Shown in pieces: positions 55,043-64,000 of a stretch of 64,000 bases of DNA. Made by a program: the position numbers and the translations under genes. Source of the stretch: Geosiphon pyriformis (taxonomy: Eukaryota > Glomeromycota > Glomeromycetes > Archaeosporales > Geosiphonaceae); NCBI GenBank assembly GCA_016748015.1, contig JAAOMT010000211.1, forward strand, positions 178,248 to 242,247, in the 5' to 3' direction. How positions within the stretch are numbered: position 1 is the stretch's first letter; the number at the start of each line of letters is the position of its first letter. The notes beneath the pieces were generated by a model, which worked only from the letters and a program-made list of their open reading frames with translations, was not told the DNA's origin and ran no database searches.

Positions 55043-55510
55043 TTAATAAAAAGTATAAATTTCAATTATAATATTGTTCTCTTCAAAGAAATTAAGCTCT
55101 GACAAAATCAAGTTATTTATGGTGTAATCTATTTGAAGAGTTTTATTTAACTCAAAACTAATTAGTTTGTTGAAGTCTTTTATGAATAGAATATATAATA
55201 CTTGAAATGAAATAAGTTTTGTATTCAAGAGACCAAATCTTTGTATTAGAATTTTGGCTTTTCTAACAATAGTTAAAACTCTTGGGACATCTAACTGTAT
55301 AATATCCAAAATTTCTGTCTGTATTTTTGAAGTTGTTTTTTTCATGAGTTTTATATCCTCTATGATTTCATCAAGACAACCATAGAGTTCTAATTGTCTT
55401 CTATATGACAAGTTTTTATCTATGAGTAAGATTTTTTGGAGTGTTTTTCCAATTGTGTTGGAAAGTAGGAGTATAGCTACTGTTATACTTTTTAACAAAT
55501 ATTTATTCAT
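55043..55510 (-). CDS. Hypothetical protein, 155 residues
   Basis: Open frame from ATG 55510. I do not recognise it. The N-terminus (MNKYLLKSITVAILLLSNT) could pass for a signal peptide or membrane anchor; the rest is largely helical and charged (GCLDEIIEDIKLMKKTTSK, VPRVLTIVRKAKILIQRFGL). It is CpG-poor like the repeats. A second short frame (55665-55507) overlaps its start by ATGA, and that frame begins exactly at the LTR border, so both may be parts of one gene truncated by the Ty3 insertion and frameshifted. Coding status is uncertain. Confidence 0.4.
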   Translation of the reverse strand: MNKYLLKSITVAILLLSNTIGKTLQKILLIDKNLSYRRQLELYGCLDEIIEDIKLMKKTTSKIQTEILDIIQLDVPRVLTIVRKAKILIQRFGLLNTKLISFQVLYILFIKDFNKLISFELNKTLQIDYTINNLILSELNFFEENNIIIEIYTFY

Positions 55511-55665
55511 TTTACTATCAATTCTTTTTTTCTGGTAGTAGTTTTTTTTGGTTTAATAACAGTATGTATTCTATTATTATCAGTTATAATGATTTGTTTT
55601 TCAATGATTAGAATAGCATTTGGATAGTTTTTTGATCCAATACTCATAGAGAGTATAAAAGGCAT
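55507..55665 (-). pseudogene. ORF fragment truncated at the Ty3 LTR
   Basis: 52 codons (MPFILSMSIGSKNYPNAIL, then KPKKTTTRKKELIVK) ending at TGA 55509-55507, overlapping the next ATG by four bases. Its upstream end is the LTR boundary at 55666. It may be a piece of the same gene as 55043-55510. No function is recognised. Confidence 0.3.
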
Positions 55666-56428
55666 TATTACTCATAAAAAAGAAAACAGATATAGAAAAA
55701 TAGTAGACCAATAAGAGAGTAGTAATTAGCACATGAGCATATTGCTCAGCAATGTGAATATTGCTTGAGAAATTATAGCACATTGCTCAAGAATGGGAGC
55801 AATCTCATAGAACCCAAATTATGTATATATAGTGGTAGCATTAGAAGTAGTAAAAACAGACCTCTCAGTTTAGATTTTATCTAAGCAACCTTTTAATCCT
55901 CAAATATCAAAAAATAATTATTCTCTATCTTAAATTCACTCCCACTATTAACACTTCATGTTGATAATAATTGATACTTAACCACACTGAAACAATAGCT
56001 CTTAATTATGGCTATTAAGGGAATACTAACTTGTAATTGATTTTGTTTATTTTCTTTTATTTTTCTTTTATTTTTTTTGTTTACTAATTGATTAAAGATT
56101 AAGTGCTGAGTTATTGATGTTAAAGATAGCCTGGTAAAAGATCTCAAAGGAAGAGTATAAGAATTATATATATTAACAGATAGCTTACCAGAAGAGCATC
56201 TCTGCCAGATTATTGGCCACCACACTGAGAAAGAAATTCGATAGAATTGCAATTCTAAAAGACTACTGGAAAGACAACAATTAAATCTCTGTTTATTATA
56301 CAAAAAACTTAACTCTAAAAACCTTCAGATACAACCAATGTACCAGTATTACCAGCATTATCAAGATATTGAGCACCAAATTATGGATTTGTTATTTGAT
56401 TTGAGATCCCAAATAATCATCTGTAACA
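55666..56428 (+). repeat. 5' LTR of Ty3 copy 2
   Basis: 763 bp, termini TATTAC (for TGTTAC) and GTAACA. U3 carries ATTGCTCARSAAT-type repeats at 55735-55805, then TATATATAG near 55826. R/U5 sequence matches the other LTR-A copies. Confidence 0.9.
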
Positions 56429-56446
56429 TTTGGTGCTCCCTGTGAG
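56429..56446 (+). promoter_or_regulatory. Primer-binding site of Ty3 copy 2
   Basis: TTTGGTGCTCCCTGTGAG immediately after the LTR; 15 of 18 positions equal the site of copy 1. Confidence 0.75.
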
Positions 56447-56491
56447 ATATAATCCTACAAAGAACTAGCACTAACTATACCCATTCCAAAA

Positions 56492-58350
56492 GTGGCAGAA
56501 TCAGAAAGAATAAAAGCAAACCATTTAGAATTCACAAAATTCTTATTTCAACACTACTGTCAACATTTGGGATTAAACCATAATCACAAATCAGCAGAAT
56601 CAGCCTTCAATTTCTACATCAATGAGAGAATTGCCTATCTGTTAGGAACACCAGTAAATACCAAATCAGCAAAAGAAACTTTTTATAATGAATTAATTCA
56701 AAACACTAGTCTACCAACAAACCACAATTTTGCATTCATTATCACAGAAATCAATAAAGAAATTGAATATCACACTCAACAAAGATACCCAATTACATAC
56801 ACCAGTAAAAGAAAAGGAAAACTGCAAACACCAGCAGTGATATCTCAAAGAATACAACCACCCACTTGGAAGAAAACCAGAGTTGAATCGCCAACAAACC
56901 CATCATATCACTATACACCTAGAAGTGACATTAACATCTTATCAACAGGCACATCTACATCAACTACGACATTAACATTTGGACAATTTTTATTCCAGAG
57001 TAAACAAAGGAAAGAAGATTTTCTAGAACCACATGGCACATATTTTGAAAGATTCAAGTCACAATTGCCAATGCCATTAGAACTTCAATTTCTGCCACCC
57101 CAATCCAATTTTGAAACCACAAGTCCTTGAGAAATAACAGAATCGGAAGAAGAACAAAAAAAAGAAGAAGAAGAATCAGAAGATTAAGAATTTACTTACC
57201 AGAACCCAATCCCAGAAAACCCAGAAATTGAAACCCTGAATTTGCAAACTCAGCAAAATCTAAACTTAAAAAATCCAGAAATTGGAACTCTGAATATTTA
57301 AACACCACCAAATTAAGACAATCCAAACCCCAAGTTAATTAATCAGCAAAACTTACTTCCAGAAATTGTCATCAACCCATCACTAGTTGACGCACCACAA
57401 CAACTACTGCCACAACTTCTGATTCAATTACTACCACAATAACAACAACTGAACTTGGATCCAATGGTCTACGCTCCAATAGCAAAACTTAAGAAGTTTA
57501 CCAGTGAAGAAAATAATGTCCAAATATGGCTCAATGATGTTGAAAAGGCCATCATGGCCAACAGATAGAATGACACGAGAGCACTCCAAGCCATCCCCTA
57601 TTTCTTATAGTATACTGCTGACTTGTGATATCAAAGTTTAGCCACCAAATCTTAAACATTCCAGGAATTTAAAGTTGCATTCTTAGAATATTTCAGTAAT
57701 AATAACAGCATTAATCACCTAGCAAATACTTTCACTACCATCAAACAAGGAGAAAATGAAGCAGTCACTACTTACTTAAGATGTTTCCACAGAAATCTGC
57801 ACCAAATTCAGGCCATACAGGCTGATTATTTCACAGTGCCACAAATCTTAAATTAATTCATTAGAGATCTGCACAGTAGTATTCTCCAACATGTATGCCC
57901 TATACATTCAGCAGATTTTCAAGCTGTAGTTACAAATGCCAGAGATTTTAAAGCAGCTGAACTCGAAGCTAACTATGCCCAAGCCATTAATCTAGTAATA
58001 AATAGATTATCTGAATTGGATTCCAAATTGAAACAATTTAGTAATTCTATCAATCAGAAATTAGAAGGATACTTAGCTGACAATCGCACAATTTATCAAC
58101 TACTACAACAATGCAATAATTTTAGAAATGCGAATTGCTTCCAAAATCAGTCATGTCTAACATCCTCAACCAATCAACAGTAGCAGTAGGAGATACGTGC
58201 TTGTCATTATTGTGGTAAACAAGGACATTTACAGTTTAAATGCCATAAATGACTAAATGAACAAAGATTAGACCATTAGTATCGAAACTCTGATTGTCAA
58301 CTACAAACTTAGAATTATGTCAATAATTAATCATTGGAACTGTATTAACT
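56492..58350 (+). pseudogene. Gag of Ty3 copy 2, broken
   Basis: The N-terminal frame is open at 56492-57130 (VAES..., NFYINERIAYLLG, PPTWKKTRVESP) and starts at GTG as in copy 1. It is followed by an acidic Asn/Gln-rich linker with stops, then a Retrotrans_gag-like capsid segment at about 57470-57900 (NNVQIWLNDVEKAIMAN, FKVAFLEYFSNN, VTTYLRCFH). The zinc knuckle C-x2-C-x4-H-x4-C (CHYCGKQGHLQFKC) is intact at 58202-58243. Stops at Trp and Gln codons break the frame. Gag assembles the particle and binds RNA. Confidence 0.8.
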
Positions 58351-59280
58351 GAATTATCTACCTATGACACAACAGCCAATCTATCAACTGCCAATTTATT
58401 AGCCAACAATACCCATCAGTTATCAACTGCAGCCCCAATTCATTTATCAGCCGCAGTCTTAGGTAATTTATTAGCCCCAACAAATTCAAATACTGCTGCA
58501 GAACTTATCTCAAAACAAAATCCAAAGACTGAGATTGACACACCAGAGCTGGAGATCGTTGATGGTAATCCATTAACCAATTCTCAGTTCTATGACACAA
58601 CCATCAAGATCTTGACAATGGAATTTGAGCACCGGAAACTCCCAAAACCCGAATGCCCAATATTATTTAAGTTTTTTGGTTACCTCAGAAGACGCCTCAC
58701 CCAACAACTTGGAAACCAACCAAAAACAATTACCCACCAACAATATACCTCCAGTCATTGTCATCAATGACAAATCACTAACAGCAATCTTTTTGTTCGA
58801 ACTCAAGGAAACTACACCAGTCCCATTATTCAGTAGAGCCACTCTTGATACCAAACCAATTACCGCCATGTACACTGACACAAAAGTTGATGGCCACGTC
58901 ATCAAACTGATTCTAGATAATAGATCAGCTGGCAGTATCATCACATAACAACTCATAGACCAATTAGATCGCAGAGTTGATTGTGCTACCAGCATGCACA
59001 TAATTATTGCTGATGGAGTGACCAAAATGCCAATTGGTGAAATTAATAACTTCTCTTTCGAAGTCAATGGCATCATTACTCCTATCAAAGTCCTAGTGAT
59101 AGAAGCAACCCAATATTAAGCATTGGTAGACAACAATTGGTTATCCAAAACTAATGCCATACTCAATTGAATCACTCAAAAACTGCAATTCAGCCAAAAT
59201 AGCTAACACACCCAAGTACCAGCAACCTGTGGTCATTTCAAATCCAGCACTGTTAAGCAACCACTAATTGAGTTCAAGAA
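58351..59280 (+). pseudogene. Retropepsin region of Ty3 copy 2
   Basis: The open part 58625-58948 ends in the active-site loop LILDNRSAGSIIT (DNR at 58916-58924; the family expects D-[ST]-G). It continues QLIDQLDRRVDCATS, IGEINNFSFEVNGIITP and ALVDNNWLSKTNA, the usual retropepsin-like C-terminal half. Two substitutions in the catalytic triad make it inactive. Confidence 0.75.
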
Positions 59281-59898
59281 AGACAAAAAAAAACCAATGT
59301 GGGAAGCATATCAAGTCTCCTGGGCCAACGAAAACTATAATGAGTTACTGCTCATACTATTCTAAGACAACAACAGCAAAGGAAAGCAAAAGGACATAGA
59401 ACTTACTTGGAACACTGACCAAGCCTGAAAAACCAACAATGATCAAGATAAAATAACAAAGTAAGAATGGAAAGAAGCTAACAATAAGAGAAAAGGAAAA
59501 GAGGAGGAGAATAATCCAACATCAACCACTACTTATAATCACTATACCTACACTACACCACAACAATCCACCTATTATCAACCAAAACTCATATGTGTCA
59601 ATTGTGGCAAGAAATTGTTGTCAATAAGTGTATGCTGTGGCAATGATGAGAAATACTTAACAGTGACCAAATTCTACTGTCGCATATGCATTATAGAATG
59701 CTTTGGATAACCAAAATGGAAAGAAAAATGAGACAACAAACCTTGTCTAGCTTGCAGAGAAACATTACTTGACAAAAAAATGTGAAATAACATTTCTGGT
59801 CGAGAGGAAACATGTGACACTTCGTGCCAATACACAATTCTCATCAATGACTGAGTTAGAAAAGAGACACCAATAGAAGCCACCTGGAGAAGAGCCGT
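59281..59898 (+). pseudogene. Linker and Cys-rich module of Ty3 copy 2
   Basis: 59594-59898 encodes CVNCGKKLLS, CCGNDEKY, FYCRICIIECFG, PCLACRETLLDKK and CDTSCQYTILIND, then TPIEATWRRAV, where the LTR-B insertion splits the frame. The Cys positions equal those of copy 1. The preceding linker is charged and low complexity. Three TGG-to-TGA stops occur. Confidence 0.65.
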
Positions 59899-60878
59899 TG
59901 TTACCAGACAAAATTAGAGATATTACTTAGCATAAAATTATCTTTATAATTTCTATCATTAATTAGCATATATTATCGTTCAAATTATTACTTATTACAT
60001 TAGCAAAATGTCTGAAATTATCATTTAATTAATAACCCAAATTGTACATAACATAAATGTAACCTAATTGCAATGATCAATCATGTAATATTCTGAACTA
60101 TATAACATTCAAAAAGTTCGCCGAAATTTGTAGAAATTTGCTGAAATAATTAATAGTTCACTGAAATATCTAATAGTTCACAGAAATAACTTGTAGTTTG
60201 CCAAAATGTATTTTTAGTTCAACAAAATTGTAGAAAATAGCAGAGTTCAAGTTCAGAGAATAGTGTTATGACAAGTTGTATAAAAGAAGAGCTTCTCTCT
60301 TCGAGAAAATATATCTTATTTCAGATTTAACAATTAGAATCATCCTTTATACACAAAAACAAAATAAATATTAAATAATTTGAAAAACCAAATTCTTTAA
60401 TTATTGTACTTGGAAAATTCTCAAAACCCAACTAATGTTTTGAAATTGATTAGCTACCAATTTCAATAAACTGTTAGTGACTTCAGGCCTGGATTGAAAA
60501 CAATTTTCTTGACAGAATTCAATTTTCTTTTACATTTCTTTTATTTTTCTTTTATTTTCTTATCATAATCATTAGGGTAACTTACAGACGAGATTCCTGT
60601 AGAAGAGTTGACTTTCACAGCAAAGTAACTACACATTTTTAGTGAGCTTCCAGACGAGCAATTTCTGAGAAAAAGTTGATGTTTACTACAATGTAACTAC
60701 ACAAAGCAACTGATATGGAATTGGCTATTTCACTTATAAGTCTAGCAGTTCAAATTATAGGAGATAATTTGAAGATAAATTCATTTATTGGAGGTTTAAC
60801 TACTTCTAGAAAATGTGAATTTACAGCAAACAGGTATTAATAACTATTAAGAAAAAAGACCAAAAACTTCCAGTAACA
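59899..60878 (+). mobile_element. Solo LTR-B, intact termini, inside Ty3 copy 2
   Basis: 980 bp with termini TGTTAC and GTAACA, flanked by CCGT (59895-59898) and CCAT (60879-60882), a 4-bp duplication with one G-to-A change. Removing it restores the sequence AGAAGAGCMGTACAATAATTGGA found uninterrupted in copy 1. U3 has ~22-bp repeats (AATAGTTCACTGAAATATC) at about 60140-60215, then GTATAAAAG near 60280. Two related ~65-bp units follow at about 60583-60700. Confidence 0.92.
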
Positions 60879-60882
60879 CCAT

Positions 60883-61432
60883 ACAATAATTGGACAGTTG
60901 TCCATACGATGACAATAAAATATGAAGAATGACAATTACCAAAATAGAAGGAGCATTCTCTGAAGAAATCAGAGAAATCAAAAACAACTCCCCAGAGCTC
61001 ATAGAACTTGACTGAGACCCAGAACCAGTCAAAAATCTCTTAGACCCACAACAATTTTACGAACACTATTAAAAGCTAGTACCTACAAGAGAAAAACAGG
61101 AGCAACACTTGGAAAAAATCAACACTTAACTATATGATCACTGTTTGATTCCATGTGATTTTCAATATTGTAATGAGTATAACTTCATTTACAATCCACC
61201 ATCAAGCATGATCTACACAATCTCAGAAGAAAACGAACCAATGAGCAGCTGTGTATCAGAATCAGAATCAAATTTTAATCCCAATTCAAACTCTGACAAC
61301 AATGATGACAAAAATAATGGTTTTAGCTCCATTCAAAATGGCAATAAAATTATCAACAATTCAGATTCTGATTCAAATCCCAAAATATACATTGCACTTC
61401 CTAATCTCTTCAAGAAGCAGAAACTTAAATAG
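60883..61432 (+). pseudogene. Linker ORF of Ty3 copy 2
   Basis: Aligns with 21599-21057: EEIREIKNNSPELIEL, then the Cys cluster CLIPCDFQYCNEYNF (last Cys lost), and an acidic Ser/Asn-rich tail; open from 61145. It ends at TAG 61430-61432, the same position as in copy 1. Confidence 0.6.
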
Positions 61433-62197
61433 TATAGTGACAATAATAAAGATATCATGCCAGAACGTGCACATGATATTGATGCAGGGTTTGATCTAAA
61501 ATATCCAAAGAAGGATGCCATTAAATTGGAATCTCATTTGTGCATCTGCATTGATCTCAAAATAGCACTGGAAATTCTAGCAACAACTATAGTTTAATTA
61601 GTATCTAGAAGTAGCCTAGCAAAAAAAGGAATCAACATCAAAGAAGAGATAATTGATGCAAGATATGTGGAAAATATCATTGCTATGCTACAAAATAACT
61701 CAGAAAAAGTCTACATTATAGATCCAAACAAAAAAATAATACAGGCAATATTTTTATCTCTGGTTAAAATAGCTAAATTAGTATCAATAAGAAACAGGAA
61801 AGAATTAGGGATAACAGCAAGAGAAATACAGGGATTTGGATCTATGAATAGAATAGATGTACCAGTTAATATAACAGAGGAAAAAATTACTGACAAGGGA
61901 GAAATTATCTCCACTTGTCAACCAATTTTTATTCCACTATATGACCAGTACATGGTAGTTATAGAAAGGAAAGTAAAAGATCAGGTTCAAATTTTTGAGG
62001 CAAAAGCAACACTGTGTAAATCAGGAGAGATTGAACTTACCAATCTTCACATACCAGCCAAGAACCATAATCACATCAAAATTCCCATCTATAACAACAC
62101 TGAAAATGTTGTAGAGATACCAGAAAGAACCATCATTGGCTATTTAACCACCAAAATTAAAGACCAACAGCCAGACACCATTTTAGATTTTCCATAA
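61433..62197 (+). pseudogene. dUTPase domain of Ty3 copy 2
   Basis: In frame with the linker after the TAG. A possible own start is ATG 61457 (MPERAHDIDAGFDL). Motif 1 AGFDL is intact. A TAA at 61595-61597 precedes motif 2 (SRSSLAKKG, closer to the canonical RSSLAxKG than in copy 1). Motif 3 reads EIIDARY (Asp and Tyr kept), motif 4 NKKIIQAI, motif 5 GFGSMN (last Gly lost). The beta-rich extension follows and ends at 62197. It is inactive in this copy because of the stop and the motif 5 change. Confidence 0.8.
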
Positions 62198-63184
62198 CTA
62201 TGTAGATATGTGAATATTACATCACAAACCATATATGGATGAGAAAAATGTTATCTACTTCAACTGGAACAGTTGGAACAAATGAACATGAGAAATTTAG
62301 ACCCACTTTAATGTATGCAACTTAAGATGTTACTCAATAATTTCAATGACATCTTTGCCAGCAAAAACAAATTTGGCAGAACCAACATAATCCAGCATCA
62401 AATCAAGACCAGAGATACAATGTCAATCAAACAATGAGCATACAAAGTACCACCAGCCAGCCATGAAATCATTCGTCAAAAAATTAACCAGATGCTTGAC
62501 AACAGATTAATTCAATTATTAATGAGCTCATGGTCATCACCAATGGTACTGGTTCATAAAAAGAATAGAAAAGTCCATTTTTGTGTAGACTACTGAAAAC
62601 TGAATAAAGTGATTAAAAGTGATAGCTATTCAACCCCAAAGATTCAAGAATTATTCGATGCTTTCAGCAGAAAGAAATGGTTTTCAACATTAGATTTAGA
62701 CAGTGGTTACTGGCAAGTAATTATGAAGCCAGAAGATAAGAAAAAAACAGCTTTTACAAAACGAGAAGAGAATTTTGAATTTGAAGTTATGCTATTTGGC
62801 TTGATAAATGCTCCAGTGACATTCCAACAGTTTATGGAAATTGTCTATACTAGATTACTATGGAAATCAGTAGTCGTATACTTGGAAAAAACTGAACTCA
62901 AGTTTTTGGGACATGTGGTGAGCAAAAATAGAATCAAAATGGATCCAGACAAAATTGAAATTGACAAGAACTTTCTAGTACCAAATAATCTTACAGAATT
63001 GAGAGCATTCTTGGGATTTGCTGGATACTACTGCCACTTTATTAAAAACTTTTCCAAAATAGCTCAACCACCACACCAGCTCCAAACAAAGAACACCAAA
63101 TATGAATGGACAGAAACCCAACAAAAAGCTTTTAATACATTAAGAAAAAAGCTTATTCAAGTCGATCTATTCAGATCATAGCAA
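62198..63184 (+). pseudogene. Reverse transcriptase and connection of Ty3 copy 2
   Basis: Open 62609-63181: IQELFDAFSRKKWFSTLDLD, SGYWQVIMKPEDKKKTAFTK, EENFEFEVMLFGLINAPVTF, then VVVYLEKTELKFLGHVV. Compared with copy 1, 38 codons including the YxDD motif are missing in frame at about 62885. The connection region follows (FLGFAGYYCHFIKNFSKI). It is dead as a polymerase. Confidence 0.85.
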
Positions 63185-64000
63185 GCTATTCATAATTACA
63201 ACTAATGCATCTGGTCAAGTATTGAAAGCAGTACTATTACAGAAAAAACCAGATGGAAAAGAACATCCAGTAGCTTATGCCAGTAGAAGCTTAAGTCTAA
63301 CTGAAAAGAACTATGAAACTCTAGCACTAGAACACTTAGCAATATATTGAGCTGTCATCAAGTAGAAGGAATACTTGAGTCAGAAGTTTGAGGTGTATAT
63401 TGATCATAAGGGATTGACTTTAATTCAGAAACAAGAATTTGGAGACAACCATCATGCCAAATGAAAAATAAAACTTTCACCATTTAAGGAAAAGACAATG
63501 GAAATGCCAATGGTTTGTCATGAATAAGACAAATCTAAAAACATTTCAACCCAAAAATATAACAAAAGATGAATATACAAAAATACCAACAACTTCAACA
63601 TTATATAAATACTCAATTGTTTAAAGAAAAATTATCTCAAAAAGAACAAAACAACATAAACCAACAATTAAAATATTTTATCAGTTATCAAAATATATTG
63701 TACCAGAAAAACAGAAAAAATCCAGACCAGTCAACAAGAGTAGTTACAAAACCAGAGAAAGATACAATATTGTTCAATATGCATTCAAATTCAACAGCAG
63801 AATATTTTCATAAAGAAGCAACTATAGAAAAAACTAAAAAAAATACTATTGGCCATCAATGTATCTAGATATTATCCAGTATGTTCAAAATTGTGATGCT
63901 TGTCAGAAAAGAGGAGGAACAGAATTCAGTGAACCATTGAAACCAATCAAAATGGGACAACTATTTGATTACATTGGAATTGACTTAGTCAGACCATTAA
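63185..64000 (+). pseudogene. RNase H remnant, tether and integrase start of Ty3 copy 2
   Basis: After a frameshift near 63160 the RNase H is read with stops (QAIHNYN..., PVAYASRSLSLTEKNYETL). The open piece 63569-63868 is the tether (YINTQLFKEKLSQKEQNN). The integrase zinc-binding segment follows (SNSTAEYFHKEA, QNCDACQKRGG) and GIDLVRP with the first catalytic Asp at about 63983. The element continues past the window. Confidence 0.75.

Larger units (their letters stand above)
55666..64000 (+). mobile_element. Ty3/Gypsy LTR retrotransposon with dUTPase, copy 2 (3' end beyond window)
   Basis: 5' LTR 55666-56428, primer-binding site, Gag, protease, Cys-rich module (split by a solo LTR-B), linker, dUTPase, RT, RNase H and the start of integrase. 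It is collinear with copy 1 but more diverged: many stops, an RT deletion and a frameshift near 63160. The two copies belong to one family but are not recent sisters, because their LTR promoters carry different repeat arrays. Confidence 0.92.

Noticed and set aside
55507-55510. ATGA overlap as evidence for translational coupling in an operon
   Set aside because: The genome is eukaryotic and the sequence is flanked by decayed elements; a frameshift in one broken gene is more likely.

Overview
This is eukaryotic, very AT-rich nuclear DNA that is mostly transposable elements. A short island of ordinary host genes lies at about 31.8-40.3 kb. The host genes are fungal in character: small GT-AG introns, a mitochondrial bS16 homologue, RNA polymerase II subunit RPB11 and an F-box/LRR protein. 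The retroelement proteins resemble families I remember from predicted proteins of arbuscular mycorrhizal fungi (Rhizophagus, Glomeromycotina). That assignment is inference from memory; a BLAST search would settle it.

Layout. 0-4.2 kb: a terminal-inverted-repeat element (118-1252), a decayed LTR and the 3' end of a dead LINE. 4.4-11.15 kb: LINE A, a nearly full-length non-LTR retrotransposon (ORF1 with zinc knuckle; APE endonuclease, reverse transcriptase and RNase H in ORF2), riddled with stops. 11.2-13.45 kb: reverse-strand 'ORF1-only' retroposons that end in the same 3' tail as the LINEs. 13.46-13.96 kb: a 5'-truncated LINE. 14.0-30.86 kb: LINE B, split by a 9.93-kb Ty3/Gypsy element on the minus strand (15809-25734). 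The insertion has two LTRs and a 4-bp GTGC duplication, and the LINE reading frame closes exactly when it is removed. 31.8-40.3 kb: host island. 40.35-42.85 kb: more reverse-strand LINE and ORF1-only copies. 42.85-50.96 kb: LINE C, carrying a solo LTR inside a solo LTR, and a second-family LTR. 51.15-55.67 kb: small fragments, another LTR and a hypothetical ORF. 55.67-64.0 kb: a second Ty3/Gypsy copy (+ strand) that runs off the end and is itself interrupted by a 980-bp solo LTR.

The most notable system is the Ty3/Gypsy element. Its order is Gag with CCHC knuckle, retropepsin, an unnamed cysteine-rich module, a dUTPase domain with all five motifs, reverse transcriptase, RNase H, a DD35E integrase, and a long C-terminal extension that crosses the polypurine tract into the LTR. 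Both copies, in opposite orientations about 40 kb apart, carry this architecture. Second is a family of LINEs and ORF1-only retroposons sharing one ~130-bp 3' tail whose first three bases are the stop codon, which suggests mobilisation in trans.

The mobile elements are depleted in CpG, and most disabling changes I could read are G-to-A or C-to-T (catalytic Asp to Asn, zinc-ligand Cys to Tyr, Trp or Gln to stop). The host exons keep abundant CpG. This fits methylation-driven deamination or a RIP-like process confined to repeats. No tRNA, rRNA, CRISPR array or riboswitch was seen.
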